Source: JAYEID01 sp964581885
Lineage (GTDB): Bacteria; Patescibacteriota; WWE3; JAUXAW01; JAYEID01
Direction: 5' to 3'
DNA length: 17,533 bases
Assembly (NCBI GenBank): GCA_964581885.1
Contig: CAZOPS010000013.1
Span: 1-17,533, forward strand
In this document: piece by piece, positions 1 to 6,943 of the stretch
Layout of the letters: each line of letters opens with the position of its first letter
How positions within the stretch are numbered: position 1 is the stretch's first letter
Position numbers and translations under genes: made by a program
Notes under the pieces: model-generated
What the model saw: the letters and a program-made list of their open reading frames with translations, nothing else
Databases searched by the model: none
What the model was told of the DNA's origin: nothing

Positions 1-319
1 ATTCAAAGCTTAAAGAAATTGCTTCTTCTTTAAAATAGTCACCTAAAGACCAATTTCCAAGCATGAGAAAAAAAGTATGGTGAAAACCATCACCCACGTA
101 CTCAATATCATTTGTTCGAATACACTTTTGCAGACTAACTAAACGCTTGCCTGCAGGGTGATTCTCTCCAAGTAAGAAGGGAACCAGGGGATGCATACCA
201 GCAGAAATAAAAAGAGCTGAAGGATCATCTTCTGGTACTAATGGAGCTCCAGCAATCTCAACATGACCACGAGACTCAAAAAAAGAAATATACTTTTTAA
301 TCAATCCTCGGGCTGTCAC
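1..319 (-). CDS. alaS: Alanyl-tRNA synthetase, N-terminal part (cut by window edge)
   Basis: The first 106 residues of a class II alanyl-tRNA synthetase, which charges tRNA-Ala in the cytoplasm. Family-typical stretches are visible: APLVPEDDPSALFISAGMHP at about 25-44, GENHPAGKRLVSLQKCIRTN at about 51-70, and HHTFFLMLGNWSLGDYFKEE at about 80-99. These belong to the catalytic core, where ATP and alanine bind. I chose the GTG at 317-319 because VTARGLIKKYISFF aligns with the usual start of the family (M-T-A-x-x-[IL]-R-x-x-[FY]-L-x-F-F). An in-frame TTG lies 39 bases further upstream but would add an unusual extension. No SD precedes the GTG. A promoter at 330-358 would start transcription only a few bases before it. 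The gene runs off the left edge, so editing and C-Ala domains are not seen. Confidence 0.93.
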   Translation of the reverse strand, partial: MTARGLIKKYISFFESRGHVEIAGAPLVPEDDPSALFISAGMHPLVPFLLGENHPAGKRLVSLQKCIRTNDIEYVGDGFHHTFFLMLGNWSLGDYFKEEAISLSFE

Positions 320-329
320 TGTGGTCTTA

Positions 330-358
330 AGGATAACGAAAAAAGAGGGTGGTTGCAA
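330..358 (-). promoter_or_regulatory. Putative sigma-70 promoter of alaS
   Basis: On the minus strand TTGCAA (353-358), a 17-base spacer, then TATCCT (330-335). The -10 ends 10 bases before the GTG start, so the expected 5' UTR is only about 3-4 bases. The spacer holds CCACCCTCTTTT, also found in the ftsK promoter and, in variant form, in the 1063-1091 promoter. This is inferred from consensus match and spacing only. Confidence 0.5.
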
Positions 359-428
359 GCTTGGGAATAAAAACACCGCCAAAATCTATCTTTTGCCTTG
401 GTGATGAGTCAGAATATTTGAGGTAACC

Positions 429-770
429 TTACACGCCCTTGAAGAACCTTTTCTTAGTCTTTGCTATTTCCCCTTCCAAATCTTTTAACTTCTTCTTTGC
501 TTCTTCTTTTGCTGGACCTGATGCGGTTTCCAAATCCTTTGCCATTTTTTTAACGCTTTCGCGTGCCTCCTCAACAAGAGGGCCAGCCTTCTCTTCCAAA
601 TCTCTGCTTAACTCTTCTGTCCTTTTCTGAAGCTCCTCACCCTTTTCCTTTATCTTTTTCCGCGTTTCCCTGCCCTCATCGGGCGCAAAAAGAATGCCTA
701 AAATAGCACCTCCGAGGGCACCAATGAAAAGACCTTTTACAAAACTCTCTCCAGAATTATTATTGCTCAT
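429..770 (-). CDS. YtxH-like small membrane protein
   Basis: A 113-residue protein beginning MSNNNSGESFVKGLFIGALG. A glycine-rich hydrophobic segment (about 9-28, GLFIGALGGAILGILFAP) is followed at once by the charged D-E-G-R-E-T-R-K-K motif typical of YtxH proteins. The rest (about 35-105) is a long amphipathic, coiled-coil-like helix rich in E and K. YtxH proteins are small membrane-anchored, stress-associated proteins of unclear function. I chose the ATG at 768-770 because AAAGGAGG lies 6 bases upstream; earlier in-frame starts lack this. The start overlaps the stop of the preceding gene by 11 bases, implying co-transcription and translational coupling. It is one of few genes in this half with a strong SD, as expected for an internal operon gene. 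Confidence 0.85.
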   Translation of the reverse strand: MSNNNSGESFVKGLFIGALGGAILGILFAPDEGRETRKKIKEKGEELQKRTEELSRDLEEKAGPLVEEARESVKKMAKDLETASGPAKEEAKKKLKDLEGEIAKTKKRFFKGV

Positions 771-1047
771 TGGACACCTCCTTTCCTTCCGAAGCATTTT
801 TACTACCAACTGATTTCAACCTCTGAAAAAGCTTAAAGCCCTCCACAATACCTGTAACTGCACTAGAAACACCAAGCACAGGTTGGGAAATAGACTCAGA
901 AACCTCAGCTGCATTTTCCAAAATTATATTAAGCTGCTTTATTGATTTTCGAACCTCTTTGAGGACTAAAACAATATAAACCCCTACAAAAAGAAGGTTT
1001 AAAGTAAGGAGGCCAACAATAAGAACGAGCAGTGTATTAGTTTCCAT
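760..1047 (-). CDS. Small single-pass membrane protein, DUF948-like
   Basis: A 95-residue protein: one N-terminal transmembrane helix (about 6-29, LLVLIVGLLTLNLLFVGVYIVLVL) then an amphipathic helical region (about 30-80) with repeated S/V/E positions and a polar tail. This resembles the DUF948 family, often paired with YtxH genes, and here the next gene is a YtxH protein overlapping by 11 bases. The partnership is an inference from this pairing. The ATG at 1045-1047 has no convincing SD, but a good promoter (1063-1091) would give a 5' UTR of about 9 bases. The specific function is unknown. Confidence 0.7.
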   Translation of the reverse strand: METNTLLVLIVGLLTLNLLFVGVYIVLVLKEVRKSIKQLNIILENAAEVSESISQPVLGVSSAVTGIVEGFKLFQRLKSVGSKNASEGKEVSNEQ

Positions 1048-1062
1048 AGGCAGTCTTCTTTT

Positions 1063-1091
1063 AGTTTAAAAGAGGGGGAGTTCTCTGTCAA
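1063..1091 (-). promoter_or_regulatory. Sigma-70 promoter of the DUF948-like/YtxH operon
   Basis: On the minus strand a perfect TTGACA (1086-1091), 17-base spacer, then TAAACT (1063-1068). The transcript should start near 1056, about 9 bases before the ATG at 1047. The spacer contains CTCCCCCTCTTTT, resembling the spacers of the alaS and ftsK promoters. Confidence 0.6.
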
Positions 1092-1138
1092 TGGTTTCCA
1101 GTTAATTTGCTTTACGGGCAGGTAGGGACTGGTAATTT

Positions 1139-1152
1139 GTAATTTATACCGC
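1139..1152. repeat. Dispersed 14-bp intergenic repeat, copy 1
   Basis: GTAATTTATACCGC here is the exact reverse complement of 5037-5050. Both copies lie in A/T-rich intergenic sequence, with nearby variants such as GCATACCGC and GCGGAATACGG. They look like the micro-repeat filler often seen between genes in CPR genomes. Confidence 0.6.
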
Positions 1153-1171
1153 ATACCGCTTACAAAAAGGC

Positions 1172-1187
1172 GTCACTCTGGAGCCCC
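1172..1187. repeat. Direct copy of the left end of the 1227-1429 element
   Basis: GTCACTCTGGAGCCCC is identical to 1228-1243, 56 bases further right, where it forms the left boundary of the palindrome-rich element. This may be a truncated second copy. Confidence 0.6.
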
Positions 1188-1226
1188 AATACCAACAGGT
1201 GCTTGCCGCGTGTTCTGACTATACGC

Positions 1227-1429
1227 GGTCACTCTGGAGCCCCGCTCAGCGGAGTGATAGAGTCTTCTACTATTCCGTTCCCGTCAACGGTCCTTCGGCC
1301 CGCTGAGCGTGCCTTCGGGCTGAGATTCTCGCCTTTTCGGCGAGTCGCCGCGCTCAGCGTGGTCGCCGGAGAGGCGACTATCGCTCGTCATCCCGAGTTT
1401 AGCTCGGGATTCCTCACTCCAGAATGACC
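1227..1429. repeat. REP/MITE-like palindrome cluster with inverted ends
   Basis: The element is bounded by GGTCACTCTGGAG (1227-1239) and CTCCAGAATGACC (1417-1429), inverted repeats of 13 bases with one mismatch. Inside are nested hairpins: CTCGCCTTTTCGGCGAG, GTCGCC with GGCGAC, ATCCCGAGTTTAGCTCGGGAT (two 9-base arms), and repeated CGCTCAGCG/CGCTGAGCG blocks. GC is much higher than in the flanks. It sits between the RodZ-like gene and the DUF948-like operon. One frame stays open across it, but this reflects GC-rich repeat composition and no gene is supported. Confidence 0.6.
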
Positions 1430-1474
1430 TCCTTTTTTTCTTATTCGCAATCATTCGCTATCCCAGTCTCCAGA

Positions 1475-2209
1475 TTATTCTTCAACTTCTGTTACTGCAG
1501 AAGGTGTGGACTCTTGCTCGGCCGATGGAGTAGCTGAAGGAGTAGACTGCGGTGGTGGTAGCATTACATCCCGAGGGCGGTCGTAAATAAGAGTCCGCGT
1601 GACCTTGGTTTCTTTTCCAAATTCATTTACTGCAGTAAAGGTCAAAGTGTTAGGCCCGTCAGAAAGAACATAGTCAAAAGAAAAATTACCATCGTCGCTT
1701 AACAAAACTTCTTGACTATTAATGGTAAGTGTTGCTGCTGGATCCGCCTTCCCCTTCAAAGTTATTTGAGGCTCAGAAACTATCATATCTTCCCGGGGCA
1801 CAGCCACCTCCAGATGGGGAGGGCCAGCAATTGAACGGTACTGCCAAAAAACATAAGCTAGAAAACCCAATACAAAAAGAGCAGATATAGAAACAATAAG
1901 CTTTTTTGGAGTTATCACAATCCTAGGCTGATTCAGGGGCCTGGTAACATCACGAATTTCCGGCTCTTCCGAAAACTCCCTATATTCCCGCCGCCAGAAC
2001 GCTAACACCTCCGAGACATTAAGGCCCAAGAAATCTGCGTAATTCTTCAAAAAGCCTTTAGCATGAAGCGTATGTGCAAAAACACCATAATCGCCATTCT
2101 CCAGAGCTTTCAAAAATCGAGGGTGGATTTTAAGTTCTTCCGAAACTTCCAAAAGAGAATGCCCCCTCTTCTTACGCGTCTTTTTTAGAATCTCACCTAC
2201 AGATTTCAT
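1475..2209 (-). CDS. RodZ-like membrane protein: cytoplasmic HTH, one TM helix, extracellular Ig-like domain
   Basis: 244 residues. An N-terminal Xre/HTH_25-type helix-turn-helix (about 4-70; GEILKKTRKKRGHSLLEVSE, then the ALENGDY and GFLKNYADFLGL signatures of RodZ) is followed by a basic linker and one TM helix (about 104-123, LIVSISALFVLGFLAYVFWQ). An Ig-like beta domain follows (about 131-210, with DGNFSFDYVLSDGPNTLTFTA) and a Pro/Ser/Thr-rich tail. RodZ couples MreB to wall synthesis in rod-shaped bacteria; here the HTH would face the cytoplasm and the beta domain the outside. It lies just downstream of ftsK on the same strand, consistent with a division/shape locus. The ATG at 2207-2209 has no SD. 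Whether the host has MreB cannot be judged here. Confidence 0.82.
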   Translation of the reverse strand: MKSVGEILKKTRKKRGHSLLEVSEELKIHPRFLKALENGDYGVFAHTLHAKGFLKNYADFLGLNVSEVLAFWRREYREFSEEPEIRDVTRPLNQPRIVITPKKLIVSISALFVLGFLAYVFWQYRSIAGPPHLEVAVPREDMIVSEPQITLKGKADPAATLTINSQEVLLSDDGNFSFDYVLSDGPNTLTFTAVNEFGKETKVTRTLIYDRPRDVMLPPPQSTPSATPSAEQESTPSAVTEVEE

Positions 2210-2454
2210 AACAGAGTTAGATTAACACAGATTAGAAAGACGGACTTAGGCGGATAAGATAAAGTCACAACCAACAACGCCACTATCGATTGCGGAAGGT
2301 GAATCGTTTTAAAAAGTATAGAAAAATGTGCTTGCAGTACTTTCTAGAATAGCTACCCACACGTAAACACTTTTTCTCTAAGCGAACCTTATTCTAGGTA
2401 GTTACCAAACGAACGGCTTTTGAAAACGTGTGCGGCTGCCGCAGCCTTGATAGA
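2210..2454. other. ftsK-rodZ intergenic region, no gene; possible structure and weak promoter
   Basis: No convincing ORF in these 245 bases. The minus strand has a TATACT -10-like box (2315-2320) with no good -35, which would give the RodZ-like gene a leader of about 100 bases. Inverted segments suggest RNA structure: CACACGT (2358-2364) with ACGTGTG (2426-2432), CTAGAATA (2344-2351) with TATTCTAG (2390-2397), and CTACC (2353-2357) with GGTAG (2397-2401). The last two pairings cross and cannot nest. A short GC hairpin (GGCTGCGGCAGCC, minus strand) follows the ftsK stop but has no T-run. Confidence 0.35.
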
Positions 2455-4731
2455 TCAAAATACCTCACTAGGGTCGGTGATCAAAAGCTCCCGAGGTTTG
2501 GAGCCATCCTTAGGACCAACTACACCCTTAGCTTCCAAAGCATCCAAGAGCCTTGCTGCTCTTGCATAACCAATAGAAAGCTTCCGCTGAAGAAGAGAAG
2601 CAGAACCACGATCGTGACGGCAAACAACTTCCACAGCATCTGGAAAAAGCTCGTCACTAAGACCCTCCAAATTCTTCTCCTCGGCCAACTTATTTCTCTC
2701 GCTAATCTTCTCTTGAGCTTCCCGAAGACTTTCCTCAAACTCGGGCTTCTCTTCTGTCTTCTCTCGCAAGAAATCCACCAAAGTCTTAATTTCCACGAGG
2801 GAAACAAAAGGTGCTTGGATTCTTTTAGGTGTAGATGCTTCTGGAGGTAGGTACAACATGTCACCTCGCCCAAGAAGTTTTTCCGCACCAGGTTGGTCAA
2901 TAATTACTCGAGAATCTACTCCCGAAGTTGTATTTAAAGCTATGCGACAGGGAATATTTGCCTTGATCAGTCCTGTTAAGACATCGGTAGAAGGCCTTTG
3001 AGTAGAGAGAACTAAATGGATACCGGTTGCCCGCGCCATTTGTGCCAAGCGAACAACTGTCTTCTCAACCTCGTTTGCCGCGGCAGCCATTAAATCCGCT
3101 AGCTCATCAACTACCACCACTATTCTGGGCAAAACCTGAAATCCTGATAACTCATTATAAGAATCAATATCCTTGGCTCCCGCATCTTGAAAAAGTTTAT
3201 ATCTCCTTTCCATCTCTTCCACAGCCCACTCCAGAGTGGGAAGCATCTTGTCCGAATCCAAAATAACGGGAGTCAAAAGGTGGGGAATCCCTCTGTAAAT
3301 TGAAAGTTCAACTCTTTTAGGATCTGCCAAAATTAACCGAACTTCCTTTGGAGTTGTTCGAAAAAGCAAAGAACCAATAAATGAATGGATAAGAACAGAC
3401 TTACCACTTCCGGTAGCACCAGCTATTAATATGTGAGGCATTCTCGCTAAGTCAGCTACCTGAGAACGCCCAGAAACATTCTTTCCTAGCGCCACACTTA
3501 GCACCGAAGAGGATTTTTTCATGGCATCAGAGGTCAGCACACTCTTCAGCCCCACAGTTGCTGGCTTCTTATTTGGCACTTCAATACCCACCAAAGATTC
3601 TCCTGGGATAGGAGCTTCAATCCGCACAGACCCAGTGGAAGATGCCAAAGCCATGGCTAAATCCTTATGAAGCGTGGTTATTTTTGTAAGCTTCGTCCCA
3701 GAAGCAGCCTCCAGTGCATATTGGGTAACAGTCGGTCCTATACTCACATCCGCTACATTTGCCTTAATCCCAAAAGACTCCAGGGTATCCTCAATCTTTT
3801 GCGCCTCCTCCTTCATTTCTTCCTGATCCTTTTTGTAAGGGGGGATATCCTCTAAAATACTTAATGGGGGATACTCCCATTCTTTTTCACCCTCTGGAAG
3901 GTTAGCCACAGTCTCGTGCCGCAATGGCACTTCCTCTACATCTTCCTCTGCATCCTCAGAACCTTCCTCAACACCATAAGGAGTATAAGTAGCTTTTACA
4001 ACAACCACGTCGCCCCGCTGCCCCTTCTCTCCTTCTTGCTCCTCACCTTCCTCCAATTCCTCTCCACCATCGCCTGAATAAGCTACCTCAGCAGCTTCTT
4101 CCTCGCCTTCCACAACTTCGGCCTCTAAATCATCTTGCCGACCAGTAAGCCTGCGAACCACCTTCAAAGTGCCTCTGAAAACAAAGTTCTCAAAAAACTT
4201 CCCTATCCAACTTAATACGTCACCCAAAAACACTAGGGTCTCATCTAGTGATGCATTAAAAATAACTAGGATAGAAACTAGAAGGAGGGATGTCAAAATT
4301 AAAATTGCACCAAAGGGGCCTAAAAAGGAACGAAGGTATTTCTGAATATTATATCCCAACACTCCACCACCTTGGCCCAAAAGAGCTTCCTCTTTTGCCA
4401 CCGCTGGAGAAAAGAAAAAGTGGACAGTACTATCAAAAGATAGCAAAAAAAGCACCAAACCTGTAAGTACTCGGGGCTGAGCGATTTCCAATTTAAACCT
4501 ACGAAATAGAATTAGGCTGGAAAGTGCAAGAATAATAGGAACTAAAAAAGCACCCCACCCAAAGACACGGTTAAGTAGCTTTTGCAAAATAGAACCAAAC
4601 CCTGCAGCTTGACCAAAAAAGGAAAGGAGAGTAAGAACAGAAAGAACAAAAACCACTACCGCTGCAATAGATTGAGCAGCATCTCTCTCTAATTCAAATT
4701 TAACTTTTCGAGGGCGCCCTCTCTTTCCCAT
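2455..4731 (-). CDS. ftsK: FtsK/SpoIIIE DNA translocase
   Basis: 758 residues. About four N-terminal TM helices (roughly 19-40, 59-76, 86-101, 139-159), then a very acidic linker (201-270, runs of E/D), the alpha/beta motor and a C-terminal gamma winged helix. Walker A is GATGSGKS (438-445) and Walker B VVVVDELADLM (538-548). STQRPSTDVLTGLIKANIP (576-594) is characteristic of FtsK. The gamma domain (about 700-758, RHDRGSASLLQRKLSIGYAR) normally recognises polar KOPS/SRS DNA sequences. FtsK is a septum-anchored hexameric pump that clears chromosome ends during division and activates XerCD dimer resolution. The length matches the short-linker SpoIIIE-type class. The ATG at 4729-4731 has no SD; a promoter at 4741-4770 would make the mRNA leaderless or nearly so. 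The RodZ-like gene follows downstream. Confidence 0.96.
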   Translation of the reverse strand: MGKRGRPRKVKFELERDAAQSIAAVVVFVLSVLTLLSFFGQAAGFGSILQKLLNRVFGWGAFLVPIILALSSLILFRRFKLEIAQPRVLTGLVLFLLSFDSTVHFFFSPAVAKEEALLGQGGGVLGYNIQKYLRSFLGPFGAILILTSLLLVSILVIFNASLDETLVFLGDVLSWIGKFFENFVFRGTLKVVRRLTGRQDDLEAEVVEGEEEAAEVAYSGDGGEELEEGEEQEGEKGQRGDVVVVKATYTPYGVEEGSEDAEEDVEEVPLRHETVANLPEGEKEWEYPPLSILEDIPPYKKDQEEMKEEAQKIEDTLESFGIKANVADVSIGPTVTQYALEAASGTKLTKITTLHKDLAMALASSTGSVRIEAPIPGESLVGIEVPNKKPATVGLKSVLTSDAMKKSSSVLSVALGKNVSGRSQVADLARMPHILIAGATGSGKSVLIHSFIGSLLFRTTPKEVRLILADPKRVELSIYRGIPHLLTPVILDSDKMLPTLEWAVEEMERRYKLFQDAGAKDIDSYNELSGFQVLPRIVVVVDELADLMAAAANEVEKTVVRLAQMARATGIHLVLSTQRPSTDVLTGLIKANIPCRIALNTTSGVDSRVIIDQPGAEKLLGRGDMLYLPPEASTPKRIQAPFVSLVEIKTLVDFLREKTEEKPEFEESLREAQEKISERNKLAEEKNLEGLSDELFPDAVEVVCRHDRGSASLLQRKLSIGYARAARLLDALEAKGVVGPKDGSKPRELLITDPSEVF

Positions 4732-4740
4732 TGTGCATTA

Positions 4741-4770
4741 ATTTAACCACAAAAGAGGGGTGGTGTGCAA
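4741..4770 (-). promoter_or_regulatory. Putative ftsK promoter
   Basis: On the minus strand TTGCAC (4765-4770), 18-base spacer, then TTAAAT (4741-4746). The -10 ends 9 bases before the ATG at 4731, so the 5' UTR is expected to be 0-3 bases. The spacer has CCACCCCTCTTTT, nearly identical to the alaS spacer. The hexamers alone are modest; the shared spacer raises confidence. Confidence 0.42.
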
Positions 4771-4789
4771 TTCATCCAACATAATTTTG

Positions 4790-5063
4790 GATCATAGAAC
4801 ATGGAAACATAAAACATAACAACATAGAAGCATAGAACATAAAAACATTGAAACTTAGGAGATAAGAAATAGAGAATAAGGGATAAGACCTGCCTGCCGG
4901 CAGGCGGGGATAAGGGATAAGAAATACAGTAGATATACAGTTGATAAGGGATAGCAGTACGTTGGCTGCTTCAGCTTATCAGCGAGAATCAGCTATAAAT
5001 CAGCGCAAATCTGTAGCGTAACGCGGAATACGGAATGCGGTATAAATTACCAATACAAATTAC
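4790..5063. repeat. Low-complexity intergenic micro-repeats with a GC palindrome
   Basis: No gene here. The stretch has variants of CATAGAACAT(A)AAA (about 4794-4857; the 14-mer CATAGAACATAAAA recurs upstream of RNase J near 6867), several GGGATAAG units (about 4878-4955), and a perfect 14-base palindrome GCCTGCCGGCAGGC (4892-4905) between two GGATAAG units. GCGGTATAAATTAC (5037-5050) is the second copy of the repeat at 1139-1152. The palindrome resembles the CCTGCCTGCCGGCAGG-type motif I recall as common in CPR intergenic sequence. Confidence 0.6.
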
Positions 5064-5125
5064 AAATTTTAAATTTTAAATTTTAAATTTTAAATTACTA
5101 GTTGCTAGTTGCTAGTTGCTAGTTG
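5064..5125. repeat. Two adjacent heptamer tandem repeats
   Basis: AAATTTT is repeated four times plus a partial (5064-5096), then CTAGTTG four times exactly (5098-5125). Both have a 7-base period. The array ends 7 bases before the RNase J stop codon (5133-5135), so it lies in the 3' UTR of rnj. Confidence 0.9.
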
Positions 5126-5132
5126 CCAACTA

Positions 5133-6848
5133 CTACACTTCCACAATTACCGGAAGTATAAAGGGTCTGCGACCAGTTTTCTGCTGAATATAATTCAAAA
5201 CATTAGTACCCAACTGCTTCTTCAATTCCCTCCAACTCTCCTTCTTAGAGGGCTCAGCGCCTGTTGTGCTCCTCACAATACCCTCCAAGTCAGAAATTAT
5301 TTTTTGAGACTTGCGCACATACACAAAACCCCGGGTTGCTACCTCCACAGAACCAGAGATATTTCCAGTCTTTGGATCAATAGGAACAATCAAAACAACT
5401 ATTCCATCTTCAGCCAACAATTGTCGATCCCGCAAAACAACATCTCCAATATCGCCAACTCTCGTGCCATCAACTAAGATATCTCGGAAAGGAAATTCGG
5501 CTTTTTCTGGTCGTTTTCTTCCTTTTCCCTTCTTCCAATTTCCAGAAAACTCCAGATACTCACCAGCTCGCAGCTCAAAAACATTTTTTCGGGGGAAACC
5601 AATTCCTTCCGCTAACCTTGAATAAGCGCGCATATGTCGCGGCATCCCGCCAATAGGAACAAAGTATTCTGGCTGGACCAGCCCCATAAGCATTTGAATA
5701 TCCAAAGCAGATCCATGCCCTGAAACGTGCATATTATCCTGAATCTTATAATAAGAAACCTCTGCTCCCCGCATAATAAGCCGATCCACTACTTTATCTA
5801 CTGCTTCTTTAGACCCGGGAGGCTCCGGGTCCCCAGAAAAAATTACAGCTGCTTTTTCCTGAAGCTCAACCAAGCTATGTTCCCCACGCGCGACACGTTC
5901 CAAACTGGAACCTACCTGCCCATAACAGCCAGCTACCACATATGCTAATTTAGATTGATCAAATCGACGTGCCTGCTTAGGATGAACCAGGTTCTTCTTC
6001 TCAACCTCCAAATATCCAAGTTTTCGAGCAATTAGAGCACTCTGTTCCATTGAACGCCCCAAAAAACAAACTTTACGGCCGTGCCGCACCGCTGCCCACA
6101 CTGCTTGCTGAATCCTAGAAATATTGGAAGAAACAGTAGTAAAGAAGATTTGATGTTCCGCCGCACTAATAAGCCTTTCTATTGATGCTGTTAAGACCTT
6201 CTCGGATTGCGTGTAACCTTCAGTGTTCGCTCCCAAGCAATCCGAAGCTAATAACATTGGCTTTTCCTGTTCCGCTAATTTACCTAGTTTCCGCACATCA
6301 AAAAGGCGACCATCTACCGGGGTCCAATCAAATTTATAATCAGAAACGTGAAAAACATTTCCAATTGGTGTAGAAAGTAAAAAGCCCAAAGAGTCTGGTA
6401 CTGAATGGCACACGCGAAAAGGTTCAATATGAAAGCACCCCAAATCAAACGCGCCATTGTCAGGATCAATCTCAAAAAGATCTCTATCTCTCTCTATTCC
6501 CACCTCCTCCAAGGTTGTACGAGAAAATTCTAAAGCAAGCTTGGATGCATATACAGGTGCATCTAACTTAGGCAAAAGATGGGGAAGAGCACCAAAGTGG
6601 TCGTAGTGAGCATGAGTGATAATAATACCTCGAACATTAGAAAGCTTCCCCTCTTCCTCCAAATAAGAAATGTCGGGAATAGTTGCATCCACACCTGGAG
6701 TTTCAAAATCTGGAAAACCAACACCGCAATCTAAAATAACGATATCCCTCCCACACTCATAAACATACATGTTGCGAGTAACTTGCCCTGAACCACCTAA
6801 AGGTAGAAAGCGCAGCGTCTTTTTGTCAGTTTTCTTAAACCTTGGCAT
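5133..6848 (-). CDS. rnj: Ribonuclease J (metallo-beta-lactamase/beta-CASP nuclease)
   Basis: 571 residues, close to the usual 550-600. RNase J has 5'-3' exonuclease and endonuclease activity and drives mRNA turnover and rRNA maturation where RNase E is absent. The metallo-beta-lactamase zinc motif HAHYDH is at 79-84, followed by FGALPHLLPKL. Other metal/active-site elements are CHSVPDS, SDYKFD, and the beta-CASP motif HVSGHGSALD with PIGGMPRHMRAY. The C-terminal region (about 445-571) is the small RNase J oligomerisation domain, ending RRPFILPVIVEV. The ATG at 6846-6848 fits the conserved LRFLPLGGSGQV N-terminus and has no SD. A TATACT box (6880-6885) upstream is a possible -10 with no good -35. 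It is encoded in the same block as PNPase. Confidence 0.95.
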   Translation of the reverse strand: MPRFKKTDKKTLRFLPLGGSGQVTRNMYVYECGRDIVILDCGVGFPDFETPGVDATIPDISYLEEEGKLSNVRGIIITHAHYDHFGALPHLLPKLDAPVYASKLALEFSRTTLEEVGIERDRDLFEIDPDNGAFDLGCFHIEPFRVCHSVPDSLGFLLSTPIGNVFHVSDYKFDWTPVDGRLFDVRKLGKLAEQEKPMLLASDCLGANTEGYTQSEKVLTASIERLISAAEHQIFFTTVSSNISRIQQAVWAAVRHGRKVCFLGRSMEQSALIARKLGYLEVEKKNLVHPKQARRFDQSKLAYVVAGCYGQVGSSLERVARGEHSLVELQEKAAVIFSGDPEPPGSKEAVDKVVDRLIMRGAEVSYYKIQDNMHVSGHGSALDIQMLMGLVQPEYFVPIGGMPRHMRAYSRLAEGIGFPRKNVFELRAGEYLEFSGNWKKGKGRKRPEKAEFPFRDILVDGTRVGDIGDVVLRDRQLLAEDGIVVLIVPIDPKTGNISGSVEVATRGFVYVRKSQKIISDLEGIVRSTTGAEPSKKESWRELKKQLGTNVLNYIQQKTGRRPFILPVIVEV

Positions 6849-6943
6849 AACTAAAAATCATCAAAACATAGAACATAAAAGTATACAAACATTCAGAAAA
6901 TTAATGCTCAAATATTTCTAGGTTCTAACGCTTAGATAAATAT

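Noticed and set aside
1203..1427. A 74-codon plus-strand frame across the palindrome cluster
   Set aside because: It coincides almost exactly with the GC-rich REP/MITE-like element, has no SD and no protein-like features beyond translated palindromes.
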